Assembly (NCBI GenBank): GCA_002633005.1
Contig: NMRA01000385.1
Coordinates: 315,839 to 379,838, forward strand
Source of the DNA: Phoronis australis
Lineage: Eukaryota; Phoronida; Phoronidae
Direction: 5' to 3'
DNA length: 64,000 nt
Part shown: positions 41,588 through 52,540 of the stretch, in pieces
Numbering within the stretch: position 1 is the first letter of the stretch
Layout of the letters: every line of letters starts with the position of its first letter
Notes under the pieces: model-generated
What the model was told of the DNA's origin: nothing
Seen by the model: only the letters and a program-made list of their open reading frames with translations
Databases searched by the model: none
Made by a program: the position numbers and the translations under genes

Positions 41588-44500
41588 CTGAAAAAATGAA
41601 ACATCTCAAGTTTGATAGAGCCACTAATATGGTAAACAAGATTTTTTGATATAATTTAGGAACACCTGACACCACATGGAAGTCACATTTTTTCTTAAAA
41701 TTTCAAGAGAACAACAAAAATACGGTGATTTTGTTGGCAAGCAAAGATGCGTATTTGACAAGGGCACGTTTACATGTCTTGCATCTTAAAAGTTACTGAA
41801 TCCTTGTTTTCATGTCATTTTGACTGATTTTCTAATTGTTTGGAGTTGAAACTAGGCAAGATATTAATTGCAGCCTGAAGATGGAAAAACTCTGTAATCC
41901 TATCCTCAAATAGTAAAGTACACTTAGAAGATTTTTGCCTATCTAAAATAACTCTTAAAGACAATTCAGACTCACAAACCGTATATCGAAAAAAGTTTCA
42001 AAAGTTCTTAAATAAATAAAATTAAACTCATTGTTTGGAAAGATTGTCTTTGTTCTAATCTTCCTTAGTGTTTTTAGTTTCCAGTAGTATTGAGTAATGA
42101 ATTTTTGTTCTTCAAAACTGAATTGCTTTCTCTGATTCATGTGCACGTCATGACTGACGTACCCACGTTAAAAATAAGATGTAGGTAAATATGCAGAATC
42201 CCAGTGATCCACGGGAACTGACTTTAAACTCCAGGCGTTCAGGAAGTGTGCACATTTTTAGGACACACTATCCTTTTCCCCAACCAACAGAAACTGGACT
42301 ACCGGTGGTGTTTCAACTGGGCATTTTGAAACATCCCCAAAGGCACTATACCAGGGACTTTAGGGCCTCACCTTTTCAGAAAAAAAATCCTTCAAAGAAT
42401 GACGCGAATCTGGATTACAATAAAACGAATCTTGACCTTAGAACGAGCGCAGACGGCCGGTACGAGCTCCCTGTCTCAAGTGAATCATAGCTGAGCTGAC
42501 CAGCAACTAGCTTTGGCTCACACTGTTAGATCTCAGCTATAGCTACTTGAGGCAGCTCAGTTACTCAACTCTTAATGGCTGCATCCCCGGGATTGTCCCA
42601 GGGGCGGACCCAGGATTTTGAGGTGGGGGGGCAGGGCAGGGTTTTACCCGTAAGAAATTCGCACCCCGAACTGCCAAATGGAATCTGGGAGAATTTTATG
42701 AGGGCCATGGCCCCTTGGCACCCCTAAATCCGCCAGTGTGCCCCCCACCTAGGGCGGACGTGGGAGATTCGGTACAAATATGGCGGCATCGGGAGCACGG
42801 GGGTGAGGGGGAGTGGCGGAGGTGGTGACGATGGGGGAGTTGTTTGGCGACGCAGAAATGATTTGTGCCCCCCCCCACAATAATTTTTGCCTTCCTACGG
42901 GCCTGCTGATGTTGGAGAGGCAGGTTATCTATCTCTCAAGACAACTTGCAACAAACCAACAAGTAGAGGCAGCACAAAACTCGAGACCATCCCATACATT
43001 TGTAAATTAGTTAAAGTTTGATGTTGATTGACTGTGTGTAGTGTACGTACCCCCCAACCAGTACCATTTTTTACTGTTTACAAATGGAACACTGGTCCTA
43101 GCATTACTTTAACTATTTTGACCAACTGGTGAATGTATTGAAAACTAGGCAAATAGCACCAGTATAGTTTTCGAAAAAAGTAGTCATTTTGTTTTTTTAG
43201 GAATCATATTGCAAGACAAAAAAGTTCTCATTATACTGAGTTAAGATTTATAATGCATCATCATCATCTACAACAACTAGATCAGTACGGTAGTAATTTT
43301 TCTTACTTTAGTATGTGACACTTCTTTAATTTGATCAAAAACTTATTAAATTAAAGGGAACTTGTGGATTTTTGCATTATAGATGTGGGTTGTGACCACA
43401 AGTTTTAGTGTACGTACCCTTTTATACAACTGTGATGCATCAGGCCATAAAATTATATTCGACGGTTCTTGTCAAAAATATTTTAGATTAAAAACTTGGA
43501 ATGATGGTAATTTAAACATAACCCAGCTTTTATAGTTATATGACAGCTTTCATTTTTCACCAATAGTTGCCACAGAATATGGACCTTGATTGTGATTTCC
43601 CCTATTTGTTTGTTTGCACGATAGAAGACACAACTTGTGCCATTACAGTCCTCAGACACTGTACAATTCACATGAATTTATATTGTTTGTCTATTTTGTA
43701 CTTTTCTATAGTTAAGGGCTTCATAATTCAGTTGTTTTTGATAATGTGCTATGAGTTGGATTAGTGACATACTTTTGAAGTACTGTCCGACAAATAAAAA
43801 ATAGAATTACTTTCATGGCTGTCATTTTCTCACTATTTTTGCAACTTTGCATTTGAACAAATACAAACATGATTTTGTCAATTGACGAGCTTTTCTTAAA
43901 TAGTTTATTAAGATTTGTTAAAGAAAAATATCAAAACGTGTTTCATACAACATAACGTGGGTTGGTTATAAGAATTTTGTCTTTATCTCAATTCTCAAGG
44001 TTGGCTTGCACCCTGTAAACAACATTGTTAACAGGCGCAAAGTGCATGATTATGTGGCGTTATTGCCAGTGTGAAGACCCGTCCCTGTTCCAACTTTAGT
44101 AAAAAAAAATTGATTATAGTTGTCATAAACAAATACATGACATCGCATTAGTTAAAGTGTCCCATTTGTGGCTACAGCATATAAAAATACTACCAATGAG
44201 TGGACAAATCAAAGCCATGAATGAAAAAGCAGGTCGCTAAGAATGCATCCTAGTGAAGATCAAGAAAAAAACTTAGGAAAATACTGTTCAACAATGGATG
44301 TCAGTCACTGGACGTTTTCTGCGGTCCTTTCCCCCTCGCTGGCGAAGGCCAGTGTTAGGGTTTTTAAAAGAGTTATTCATCACACAACGATACAGTCTCC
44401 TCGACTGTCTTTGACAGCAAATAACAATCTGATTTCAGATAAACATGTTCTTAGCACGCAGCACGTTTAACTGAATCCTTGAAATTTAAAGGGCGTATTG

Positions 44501-46545
44501 AAAATTATGTGACCGTATTTCTTTCTTCCAAAAATCAATGTCAAGACCATGAATCCACATTAAAAACGAAAGAATCTAGTATTCAAAATTAGAACTGGAC
44601 AACTTGTGTTTCATTGAACTATTACGTGCAAGATAATATCGAACCAAATATTATGTAATAGTGACATTTGATAGTATGACCCCTTTTTAATGTCATTTTT
44701 GCCACCAGTCCTTTGACTAATTAGAATCCCGATCCACTCACCATCTTCGCAATCATGGGGTATACCGCCTTCATAGGGAACCTGAAAATGTAAAGCAAAA
44801 GTTATCGCCGCCCTGATCGAGCTCATTTCACCGTGTTTAAGCAATTTTTAATTATCATTAAGTTTTAGAATAAAAATATCTCGGAAATTCTGTTTGAATA
44901 TCTAAAAGAAGTCTATGCATATAAACTCGTCGTTTTAAAAATTACATAAAATTTCCAAAGCAAAATTTATAATTCAGTTCCTTTTTTCGGGAATTTCTGT
45001 GCCCAGTTGCATAAAACAGTCTCAAATGAGGACTCAACGAAGTCCCTAAATCTTTTGCGTGTTTATGTCATTCTTTACTCACATTTTGTCTTACTTATGA
45101 GTTATTCTTTGTCTACTGATATTTCCTAAAAATATAACTAAAAACTGAGCCTTTAGTTCTATGAAGATAATTAGTGACTAAGCCCTTAAATTAGGGACGT
45201 TGCTCGAAAGATCTTATTTTCAGTAATAATGAGAATTCAAGGTACATGTAGAGTTCACTCTCAATTGGTGTCAGAGGCAAAAGTTGATTTAGTAATGAAA
45301 CTAAAACACCATCAGAACGGAAAATCAACTTTTTCAAAATCCACAAATATTTGGGGACCCTAAATTTATCCCTATTTGGGACTGTTTCATGCAAATGGGC
45401 ACAGGTCTCCGTTGAGCTATAATGGATAGCAAAGGTTTCTGGAGACCTGTTTATTATGCATGCTTTCGGCAACAAGGTTCAGCTGTAAATAACAGTTCCC
45501 TCCATTCATCATACTCGTAAGTAAGCGGTTGCAACGGATTGGCGTGAAACTGGTGAACATTCCGTAGTCGTAATATGCTCACGAAACGCAAGATCAAAAA
45601 ATTGCCATACTTTACACGTTGCTCGCTCGTTCTTGCGCCTACGGAACATAGCCTTGGTGATTGGTGAGCTTTGTCCGCTAATTCGTCACCCCGCTCCCAG
45701 GATAACAAGCTACACAAAAAGTCGTTGAAAACCACAAATTCCTTTGATACGAAGCATACTTTGTTGGTTTGCCTATTGTAAAGTGCCCCGTTAGATAACA
45801 TAGTTGTGTGATCCCCCAAGTCCCATGGGGTTTGGGAGAACTTCTCAGAAATTAGGACAATTAAAATACCAGAATACACTTATGATCTGTCGATATAGTA
45901 TTTGTGAGTTTCCCCTATAAATGATGGTCAACATTTTTGACATACAAATATTCTATACTAGATTTTGTCGTATTTTGTCCGACATGCACCATTTTTCCAG
46001 AATCTAGGGAGCAAATGGTTACTCACATCTAATGTGTTGTCATATCATACGCTCGCCATCTTTTTTCGACTCCCGAGGAGGGTGCCAGGATACGAAATAT
46101 TTCCATCCACCCTATTCTTCTGGGACAACTTTAAAAATTAGCAGCTTCTGTCAGGGTTCTACACTTAATGAAAGATTAAGAAACCTTGAGTAATGTACAG
46201 CGCTCAGAATCGGGTGGACTTTTTGTTTTAAATATGAAAACCTACCAGTCTTCCTGTCAGTGACTGTGACTTTGGCAGAGACAGGATTTTGGAACCTGGC
46301 AAATCCGACAGCGGTCCATCTTCGACGAGACTACACTCGAGTCTTTCCAGGTCGTAGGCGACAAACCTGCAATTGTTCTCGCGAAAAGAACAATGGTCGA
46401 AGCACTGCAATAGAGTTTTTGATTCAACTCTTTTATAAACAAGCGACGAGTCCAGCGTGGTATTCTTGTATGTTTCGCCCAAAAACTGTCGACTAGACGC
46501 AAATGTAAAGCCAAAAAACGAAGTCAGAACTGCTAGTGCATGCAT
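40998..46545 (-). CDS. Three-exon gene: secreted PAN/apple plus fibrinogen C-terminal domain protein (309 aa)
   Basis: The exons on the - strand are 46545-46246, 44781-44742 and 41587-40998, with phases 0 and 1 matching and a total of 930 bp. The protein starts with a signal peptide (MHALAVLTSFFGFTFASS). A PAN/apple-like domain follows (residues about 20-98, CFDHCSFRENNC and LECSLVED). Then comes a fibrinogen C-terminal domain (about 105-309) with DCED, GWTVIQKRFNGSVDF, GFGNLKGEFWLGNE, a DSDND calcium-site-like segment, CAANNQGAWWYEQC and a C-terminal strand. This is the layout of invertebrate lectin-like fibrinogen-related proteins that bind sugars or microbes outside the cell. Some expected residues near the C terminus (after TGNKEYC) are unusual. 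No precise orthologue can be named. Confidence 0.9.
42599..42740. mobile_element. Short inverted-repeat element (MITE-like)
   Basis: The ends CAGGGGCGGACCCAGGATTT and AAATCCGCCAGTG resemble those of the element at 7863-8180. No target duplication is seen, so the right border is uncertain. Confidence 0.5.
42907..43575 (+). repeat. Dispersed repeat with GTGTACGTAC cores, copy A
   Basis: Matches 51869-52540 over about 650 bp (shared GATGTTG.AGAGGCAGGTT, TAGAGGCAGCACAAAACTC, CCCCCCAACCAGTACCATTT). Cores GTAGTGTACGTACCCC at 43038 and TAGTGTACGTACCCT at 43406 are 368 bp apart, almost the same spacing as in copy B. Confidence 0.85.
44742..44781 (-). CDS. Exon 2 of the fibrinogen-domain gene (40-bp micro-exon)
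   Basis: The acceptor TTTTCAG and donor GTGAGT enclose 40 bp encoding VPYEGGIPHDCED and one base. The DCED is the usual start of the fibrinogen C domain, whose first Cys pairs with the Cys in VICD of exon 3. The phases fit both neighbours. Confidence 0.85.
44782..46245. other. Intron 1 of the fibrinogen-domain gene
   Basis: A 141-codon - strand open frame at 45454-45879 reads through it, but I recognise no domain and it has no fitting splice sites that I can see. Otherwise nothing named. Confidence 0.5.
46246..46545 (-). CDS. Exon 1 of the fibrinogen-domain gene: signal peptide and PAN/apple domain
   Basis: The ATG at 46545 opens 100 codons, closed by the donor CTG|GTAGGT in phase 0. A hydrophobic signal peptide and a Cys-rich apple-type domain are encoded. 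Five cysteines are visible (CFDHC, NNC, ECS and neighbours). Confidence 0.88.
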
Positions 46546-46593
46546 TATCGGATAGTTTCAAATTTTGAAGCTGCATTGAACAACGCTCGTTCG

Positions 46594-46601
46594 TTTTTAT
46601 A
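46594..46601 (-). promoter_or_regulatory. TATA-like box of the fibrinogen-domain gene
   Basis: TATAAAAA on the - strand, about 50 bp upstream of the ATG. It would place transcription start near 46568 and give a very short leader. There is no experimental evidence. Confidence 0.5.
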
Positions 46602-46979
46602 TTCCTACATCCTCCTTAATTATTGTATAATAGCTTTCATCAAAACAAATGTTCTCACATGTTTGTTGTTGGTTCTCTTTACTTGCTTGGAGGTAAGCCG
46701 ATTTGAATAACGGCGAACAAATTTGAGAAACAATAATCTACCGACATGGCCGGATATGAGCTAATACCGCGACATAATAGTGCATTGTCGTGGAGTCCAC
46801 GATGCTAAGCTCAGCACTGCTCAAGAGGAATTACGCAAATTCTGACCAAGGCCTTACAAGCGAAAATAAGACAAGGACCGTTTAAAGAATCAGAATCAGT
46901 GCGGATGTCTATTGTATGTAGGCCTTGGTCTCATTATACACTGGCAATTGAGTACAACCTTAAGCTCTGCTCTAATTAG

Positions 46980-47180
46980 CACCGTTGCTCTTGAAAATAT
47001 AGAATGCCAGGCTTTTTATTTCACAAGGATCATGACTTTGAAAATAGTTACTGACTACTCTTGCATGATCATTCATTTTCATTAACACAGTTCGGCGCTC
47101 GTCACTCAGGACACGGCAGTGACACATAAAATGAAAATCGTTTTCAATCTCACCAGTGTTGCAGATGCCACAGTTCTTTT
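46980..47180 (-). mobile_element. LINE (non-LTR) reverse-transcriptase C-terminal fragment
   Basis: On the - strand the frame reads CGICNTGEIENDFHFMCHC, then SDERRTVLMK, matching the zinc-binding C-terminal region of invertebrate LINE polyproteins (CxxCxxxxIEDEFHF). It is a short truncated remnant. Confidence 0.65.
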
Positions 47181-47734
47181 ACTTCACACTGCACGTCCGT
47201 TTTGAAAAAATTGACATTTAATCGAATTTTAGTTCTATGGAGCTACTTTTGAGCATCACAGTCAATTCTGATAGGAATAAATCTGTGTCACCCGGTCCCT
47301 TATATAACCATACCTCTCCAAACGTGTGGGTATACAGAAGCATCAGTTTTCACAGAATGCTCAGTGCCTGCAATAGTAGTGCTACCGGAGCATATTGTAA
47401 CACTGAATTTTGGATGCCTGGCTTCAACTGAAGCAGTCTGGTCCAGTAGACAATATAATAAGTGCACAACGTATTTCGTCCGCACACGGCGCCCCGAGCC
47501 ATGGGGTTTAGATTTTTTCACACGCAGACAGGGTGTCTTTGTTAGCATAATTATGGACACTTTCTATAAAATTGACAATTGAGATATCCCAAATATATAT
47601 AAGGTCAGTCGTTATGTTCTTTTGTTTTCGGCTAATCAAACATGCCAAATGATAAGTAATGTGAAAATAAAAAAGTATTGCGTAGCTAAAACCATTCCTT
47701 GAGAATCGACAAATCAATGGTATCGCTACTTTAA

Positions 47735-48105
47735 AGGCGAATGTAACCTTTTTATGTCATTGTCAGTAAAAATAAGGTTCGATGATCATCCAAGACATAC
47801 TGTTCAGTTAATTACAGGTTCTCGTAAAGTAATTAATTACTCGTGGCAGGATCTGGAAGTGACGCTTTGGGAGTCAAGAATTACTCGCCTTTTCTTTTCA
47901 TATAGTCTGACTGTGTGAGCTGCTGAGTGAGCCATTGTTATACCTCGGTTGTAATAAGTTCGGACATCGTTTGCTTTTGTTTACGAGTCAGTCAACATGC
48001 CACACAGTTGCTGCCTAGCGGGAAGTACTCATTATCGTCTCACGTGCACTCTGGGAGTACCATTACATCGCTTTCCGAAAGATGACACACTTCGCCGAAC
48101 GAAGA
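47735..48105 (+). mobile_element. Kolobok-like 5' end with THAP start (third copy)
   Basis: TTAA (47731-47734) then AGGCGAATGTAACCTTTTTA, aligned with the ends of the 8196-9512 element for over 300 bp. At 47997 it begins MPHSCCLAGSTHYRLT, then HRFPKDDTLRR, a THAP start in which the second Cys of the pair is Ser. It is cut off near 48105, where a LINE fragment begins. Its other end was not found. Confidence 0.72.
47997..48105 (+). pseudogene. THAP start, third copy, truncated
   Basis: Same start as the relic at 8462 (MPHCCC...). Here CLAGS replaces the metal-binding CMPGC. Only the first third of the finger is present before the LINE junction. Confidence 0.68.
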
Positions 48106-48675
48106 GTCAATGATTGCTTTTTGCAAGAATGGAACACAGACGTGCAAAATAATTTAAAAATTGTGTACACTTTTCAAAACGACTTTTATCTTGAAACATA
48201 TTTTTCATTCAAGTTACGACTCTGCTTTATCAGTTCCCTTGCAAGATTCCGTTGTTCAAACCACAGACTGATGGTCGAGGTAGGCCGACACTTATCAATC
48301 GACGAAGACATCCGAATATGTTGTTTATGTAACCAGAACCTTGGTTATAATTTTATTGAGGATGGATATCACTTTATTTACATATGTCCATTTTATGATG
48401 ATCTGAGAATTAGAATGTTACCTAGAATATATTGGACCAATCCGAATAATCGTGGATTTCTAACTAAAGTTTAATGAAAACTTCTGATCCCAGTGTGCTT
48501 AAAAACCTATTCTAATCAAATTTTTATATCATACTTCTGTTTTAAGACAAAAACTACTTGACGATTGAAACTACTTCACATGCGTATGGTTATTTACTGT
48601 ATTTTATTGTTTTGATATGTAAATACTGTGGGCCGATGGCCTCGAGTATGAATAAAAGTTTGACAAATAAATGAA
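48106..48675 (+). mobile_element. LINE 3' end (reverse-transcriptase C-terminal region and 3' UTR)
   Basis: The frame reads SLARFRCSNHRLMVEVGRHL, then ICCLCNQ and DGYHFIYICPFYDDLR, typical of the C-terminal zinc-binding region of invertebrate LINEs, and stops at 48474. The 3' end has GGGCCGATGGCCT then AATAAA and a repeat-like tail. It is 5'-truncated, as most LINE copies are, and abuts the THAP relic. Confidence 0.75.
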
Positions 48676-48802
48676 AGCGCTCTGAAGAGCAACACTAATT
48701 TTTAAAGAAATGAAAGGTGAGATCGACGACGAAACCAAGAACGTCAACCATGAAAGGGCTCGGAGGAGCGACACTCAGCGAAATAAACTGAAAGGACCTC
48801 AC

Positions 48803-48898
48803 CTGGATGATGGTGACGAGGAAGAGGATGATGATGGTGATTGTAAGATACTTCACGTTTGTTTGCTCCGGGTGGCTCATGGTCACGTGTATATTCAT
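48803..48898 (-). CDS. Candidate first exon: short cytoplasmic head and membrane anchor
   Basis: The ATG at 48898 (- strand) gives 32 codons: MNIHVTMSHPEQTNVKYLTI, then a hydrophobic run of twelve residues ending in Gln at an ideal donor CAG|GTGAGG, in phase 0. It looks like a type II signal anchor. Exon 2 of the fibrinogen-domain gene also starts in phase 0 downstream on this strand, so it could be an alternative first exon giving a membrane-bound form, or the start of another gene. No homology is claimed. Confidence 0.3.
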
Positions 48899-50880
48899 GG
48901 CTGAATAGACTGAATGTAATTTGCATGTGACCTGACCCTCATTTCAGTATAAGTGTTGTGTGCTGACTCGATTTACTCACATTGTGGCAGTGCATATTTG
49001 GCGTCAGTGAGGAGAGCCAGGGAGCGGCAGTATTGAGGTATTTTTCATGGTGTTTTCGTATTTGGTATTTCCGAATTTGCATTTTGTCTGTATCTGTGAG
49101 GTTTGCTATGCATTTTGTTTTTTATTTTTAGAACTGAAACAGAGAAGAACTGTGAGAATGTCAATGAGAAATGTTTCACGTCTCTCAATAAAGCACTTTT
49201 AAAAGATATTAACTCCTCTTGACTTGCCAAACACTCACAGTGATGTTACCGATGAACGTGAAGATAACAATCGTATGACCAGCGAAGATATCCGAAATTA
49301 GTAATATATAGGCTATAGTCTTGTTCAACAGAAGGTAAATCAAAAAAAACGCAGCAAAATCAGTCAACTAAGGAACAGCGTTAACAGAACATTTCAAATA
49401 ATTCGAAAAATAGGCGTTCTAGCGAAAAATGGAAAACATCTTCAGAACGACCGTTCAAAACTCTATCTAGCAAACGTAGTTTCAGAAAATTCCACGAAAT
49501 ATTTGAAAATTTTCAAATTTTGCATTTTTTTCCAAATCCAAAGTCAAATAACTCAAAAACGGTAAATCTGAGAAAAAAATTGTTTCAGGTGATTTGAAAG
49601 AGTTATACCTCAAAGAATCCACATGCAAAAATTCACGTCATTTGCTCTTCCTGTTCAAAATGGCACCCTAGTACGATTGAAAATGGGTGAAAATGCGCCA
49701 AATCTACCATCTTGAAAGCAACTTCCGGTCACGCAGCACTTAATAATAGCTACTGAGCTACAAATAAACTAACACCAGAAAAATTTGGAGGCAATTGGTC
49801 CTACAATGCTCCCTATACAGGTCAAAATGTATTCATCCCAAAATTGAGGTGCGCATGAGCAATGGCCGATATTTCTGCCACCTTTAACCGGAAGGTAATG
49901 ATCTCCCGTACATTTGTAGCACACTTTCTCAACAACGACTGTACAAATTTTCAACCATCAACGTCAAAATTGCGACCTCTTTAAGCATTTGAATCAGAAT
50001 TCCAAAGCAAAATGGCCGCCACGTCCGTCATTTTGAATCCGATCATGAATGAACAAAACAAGAAGGTTTCAGTACTTCCGGGACTACAGGTTTTGCGTGA
50101 ATGTCGTGGAAATCGGACGAAAAATCCAACCTGTAGAATACGAACAAACAATTACTAAGGCTGTGGGGATAACAAATAACATGAAAGCAACTTCCGGTAA
50201 TGCAGCACTCGATAAAAGCATGTCACCGGAAACTAACACATGGAAAATTTCGAAGCAATAGGTCCTACAATGCGCCCTCTACAGGATAAAACGTTTTCGT
50301 CCCGAAATCGAGGTACGCATGCGCAATTCCCGAGAGCCGACTGTGTTACGGTCTAAAATAAATTTTTTGGTCACTTAGCAAATGACAACTGAATCTCATA
50401 TGCAAAGAGGTATTTAGTTGTGCAAATTAAAAAAAGAATCATCAAAATCGGAAAATGTTTGAGAAATTTATGCATGTTTTTGTCTATGAATTTCGTGCAT
50501 TTTTAGCGTTACGAGTGGCCATTTTAAAAATTACAATTTTCAATTTTCAACAGTAGAAAAGAAATTTATTTTATCAAGTAAGCGATTGTTTTGACATGAC
50601 GGGAATAACTTGAGTCGCTTTCAGAATCACTTAGACAGAGTTGTGCTTAATCATTGAGAAATTGTAGGGTTCATCATAAAACAGGCACTCATTACGAAAT
50701 TCTGCGTTTCTAACCCTCACCTACTGTAAAAAGATTTAAAAACTAAATTTTACACTCTGTTATCAAAAGAATTGTAGAATATGTTAGCCTAGGCAACACA
50801 GCAAATTATTCAATATCTAAACAAACCAAAAGTTTGGATATTGACAGGGTTCTGCTATGGTGAAAATGGGCCAAAAAGGC
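48899..50880. other. Intergenic, old repeats
   Basis: About 49328-49530 is a diverged copy of a repeat also at about 54353-54545 (shared CTAGCGAAAAATRGAAAACAT and AAATTTTGCA blocks). 49720-49880 and 50183-50340 are copies of a roughly 460-bp tandem unit (CAACTTCCGGT, GGTCCTACAATG, CGCATGMGCAAT). No gene is recognised. Confidence 0.5.
49720..50340. repeat. Two copies of a roughly 460-bp tandem unit
   Basis: GAAAGCAACTTCCGGT..GCAGCACT, GGTCCTACAATG and CATGCGCAATTCCC-like blocks recur 463 bp apart. They include GACGAAAA..TCCAAC-type A-rich phrases of the kind common in old satellites. Confidence 0.65.
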
Positions 50881-50889
50881 CAACAAAAT

Positions 50890-52540
50890 GTAGTGTACGT
50901 ACACCCACGTGGAATTCAATAACACAAATTGTCATTGCAAATGAAATTATTGCTTTTAGATAACAACATGGTGCTTATTATCACCAAAGAAAAATAAATG
51001 GCCATACAACATTATGTTACCATGTGATGCAGAAACAGTGATGTAGTGTACGTACCCCCTTTTGTAGTGTACGTACCCCCATGTTTACAAATGCCATGAA
51101 ATTAAAATAACACTTGGTAAGTGAGCAACATTGGTAGTGGACAGTTTCCTTCCTTAAAACTATTAGGTTAAAAGGGTGTTTATTGCAAATACATTTGTTT
51201 TGAGCGAAATATTAGCCTTTGTGTAGTGTACGTACACCCATATTTTAATTTGTGCCTATTTTCAAAGTATGGCAAATATGCGCATGAATGCTGTGCTTTT
51301 TACTTTTTATCGTTGAATTGATTTAGTAAATCAGTAGATTCTTAGTATTTATTTATGAACCTAGCATGTCATTGAAATGTAGTGTACGTACCCCGATGTG
51401 AACAAATACCAAGAAACAAAAATATTACGCGGTAAGTATGCAACATTTGTCACACACAGTTTTCTCCATTAAAAATGCTAGGTTATAAGGGTGTTAATTA
51501 CAAATGCATTTGTTTTGAGTAAAATATTAGCATTTGTGTAGTGTACATACCGCTATGTTTTAACATGTGCCTGTTTTCAAAGAATAACAGACAGATATAC
51601 ACATATATGCTGTACTTTTTGTTTGTTCTCTTTGAATAAATTTGGTAAGTGAACTAACTCTCAGTAGATTCTAAGTATTTTTATATACCTGACAAGTCAC
51701 TGAAATCCAGTTTAGGTACCCCTGTGTAGTGTACGTACCTTCAACCTCTGTGCTATAAAGTATTGCCACAAGTATTTTTATTACATAACTGCTGTTCTCA
51801 TAAACAGTACTCATATTTCCAAAATGCATCCAGTCTGACATTCTGGAAGACATGTCATGTGACAACTGATGTTGCAGAGGCAGGTTCTCTATCTCTCATG
51901 ACAACTTCCAACAAAACAACTAGTAGAGGCAGCACAAAACTCAAGATCACCGCATACATTTGTAACTTAGTCAAAATTTGACGTTCATTGACTGTGCGTA
52001 GAGTACGTACCCCCCAACCAGTACCATTTTTTGCTGTTCACAAGTTAAACATTGGGCCTAACATTGCTTTAACTATTTTGAATAACTGGTGAATGTGTTG
52101 AAAACTAGGCAAATAGTCCAATAAAAGTTTTTGAAAAAAGTAGTCCTGTCATTTTCTTTTTGTAAGAATCATATTGCAAGAGAAGAAGTTCTCATTATAC
52201 TGTGTTAAGACATGCAATGTATCACCATCTAGAACAACTTGATCAGCACGGTAAAAACTTTTCTTACTTTAGTATGTGATACTTCTTCAATTTGATCAAG
52301 AACTTACTAAATTAACAGCTACCTTATGAATTTTTGCATGATAGAAGTGGGCTGTGACCACAATTTGTAGTGTGCGTACCCTTTTAATAGGACATAAAAT
52401 TTTATTCGGTGGTTCTTGTGCAAAAATATTTTAGATTACAAACCTGGAATGATGGTACTTCAAAATAACCTAGCTTTTACAGTTTTATGACAACCTTCAT
52501 TTTTCACCAAAAGTGGCCACCGAATATGGACCTTGATTGT
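50890..52540 (+). repeat. GTAGTGTACGTAC repeat array, copy B with tandem units
   Basis: The core GTAGTGTACGTAC or a variant is at 50890, 51043, 51064, 51223, 51379, 51538, 51726, 51998 and 52367. The spacing 159, 156, 159 between 51064 and 51538 gives half-units of about 158 bp and a full unit of about 316 bp; units at 51064 and 51379 align well. The last part (51869-52540) is the same as copy A at 42907-43575. GTACGTAC is itself a palindrome. No reading frame is seen. Confidence 0.85.

Larger units (their letters stand above)
41588..44741. other. Intron 2 of the fibrinogen-domain gene
   Basis: Holds a possible MITE (42599-42740) and copy A of the GTACGTAC repeat (about 42907-43575). An open frame at 42191-42490 (+) encodes a plausible 99 residues, but I recognise no domain. 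Confidence 0.55.
46602..48802. other. Intergenic region upstream of the fibrinogen-domain gene, with transposon fragments
   Basis: Holds two LINE 3' fragments on opposite strands (about 46980-47180 and 48106-48675) and a Kolobok-like 5' end (47735 to about 48105). 47240-47730 shows nothing nameable. Confidence 0.5.

Noticed and set aside
42191-42490. 99-codon + strand open frame
   Set aside because: Readable but no motif or homology recognised; it is antisense within an intron.
45454-45879. 141-codon - strand open frame
   Set aside because: It lies in intron 1 of the fibrinogen gene. No domain, no start context and no splice sites that I can support.
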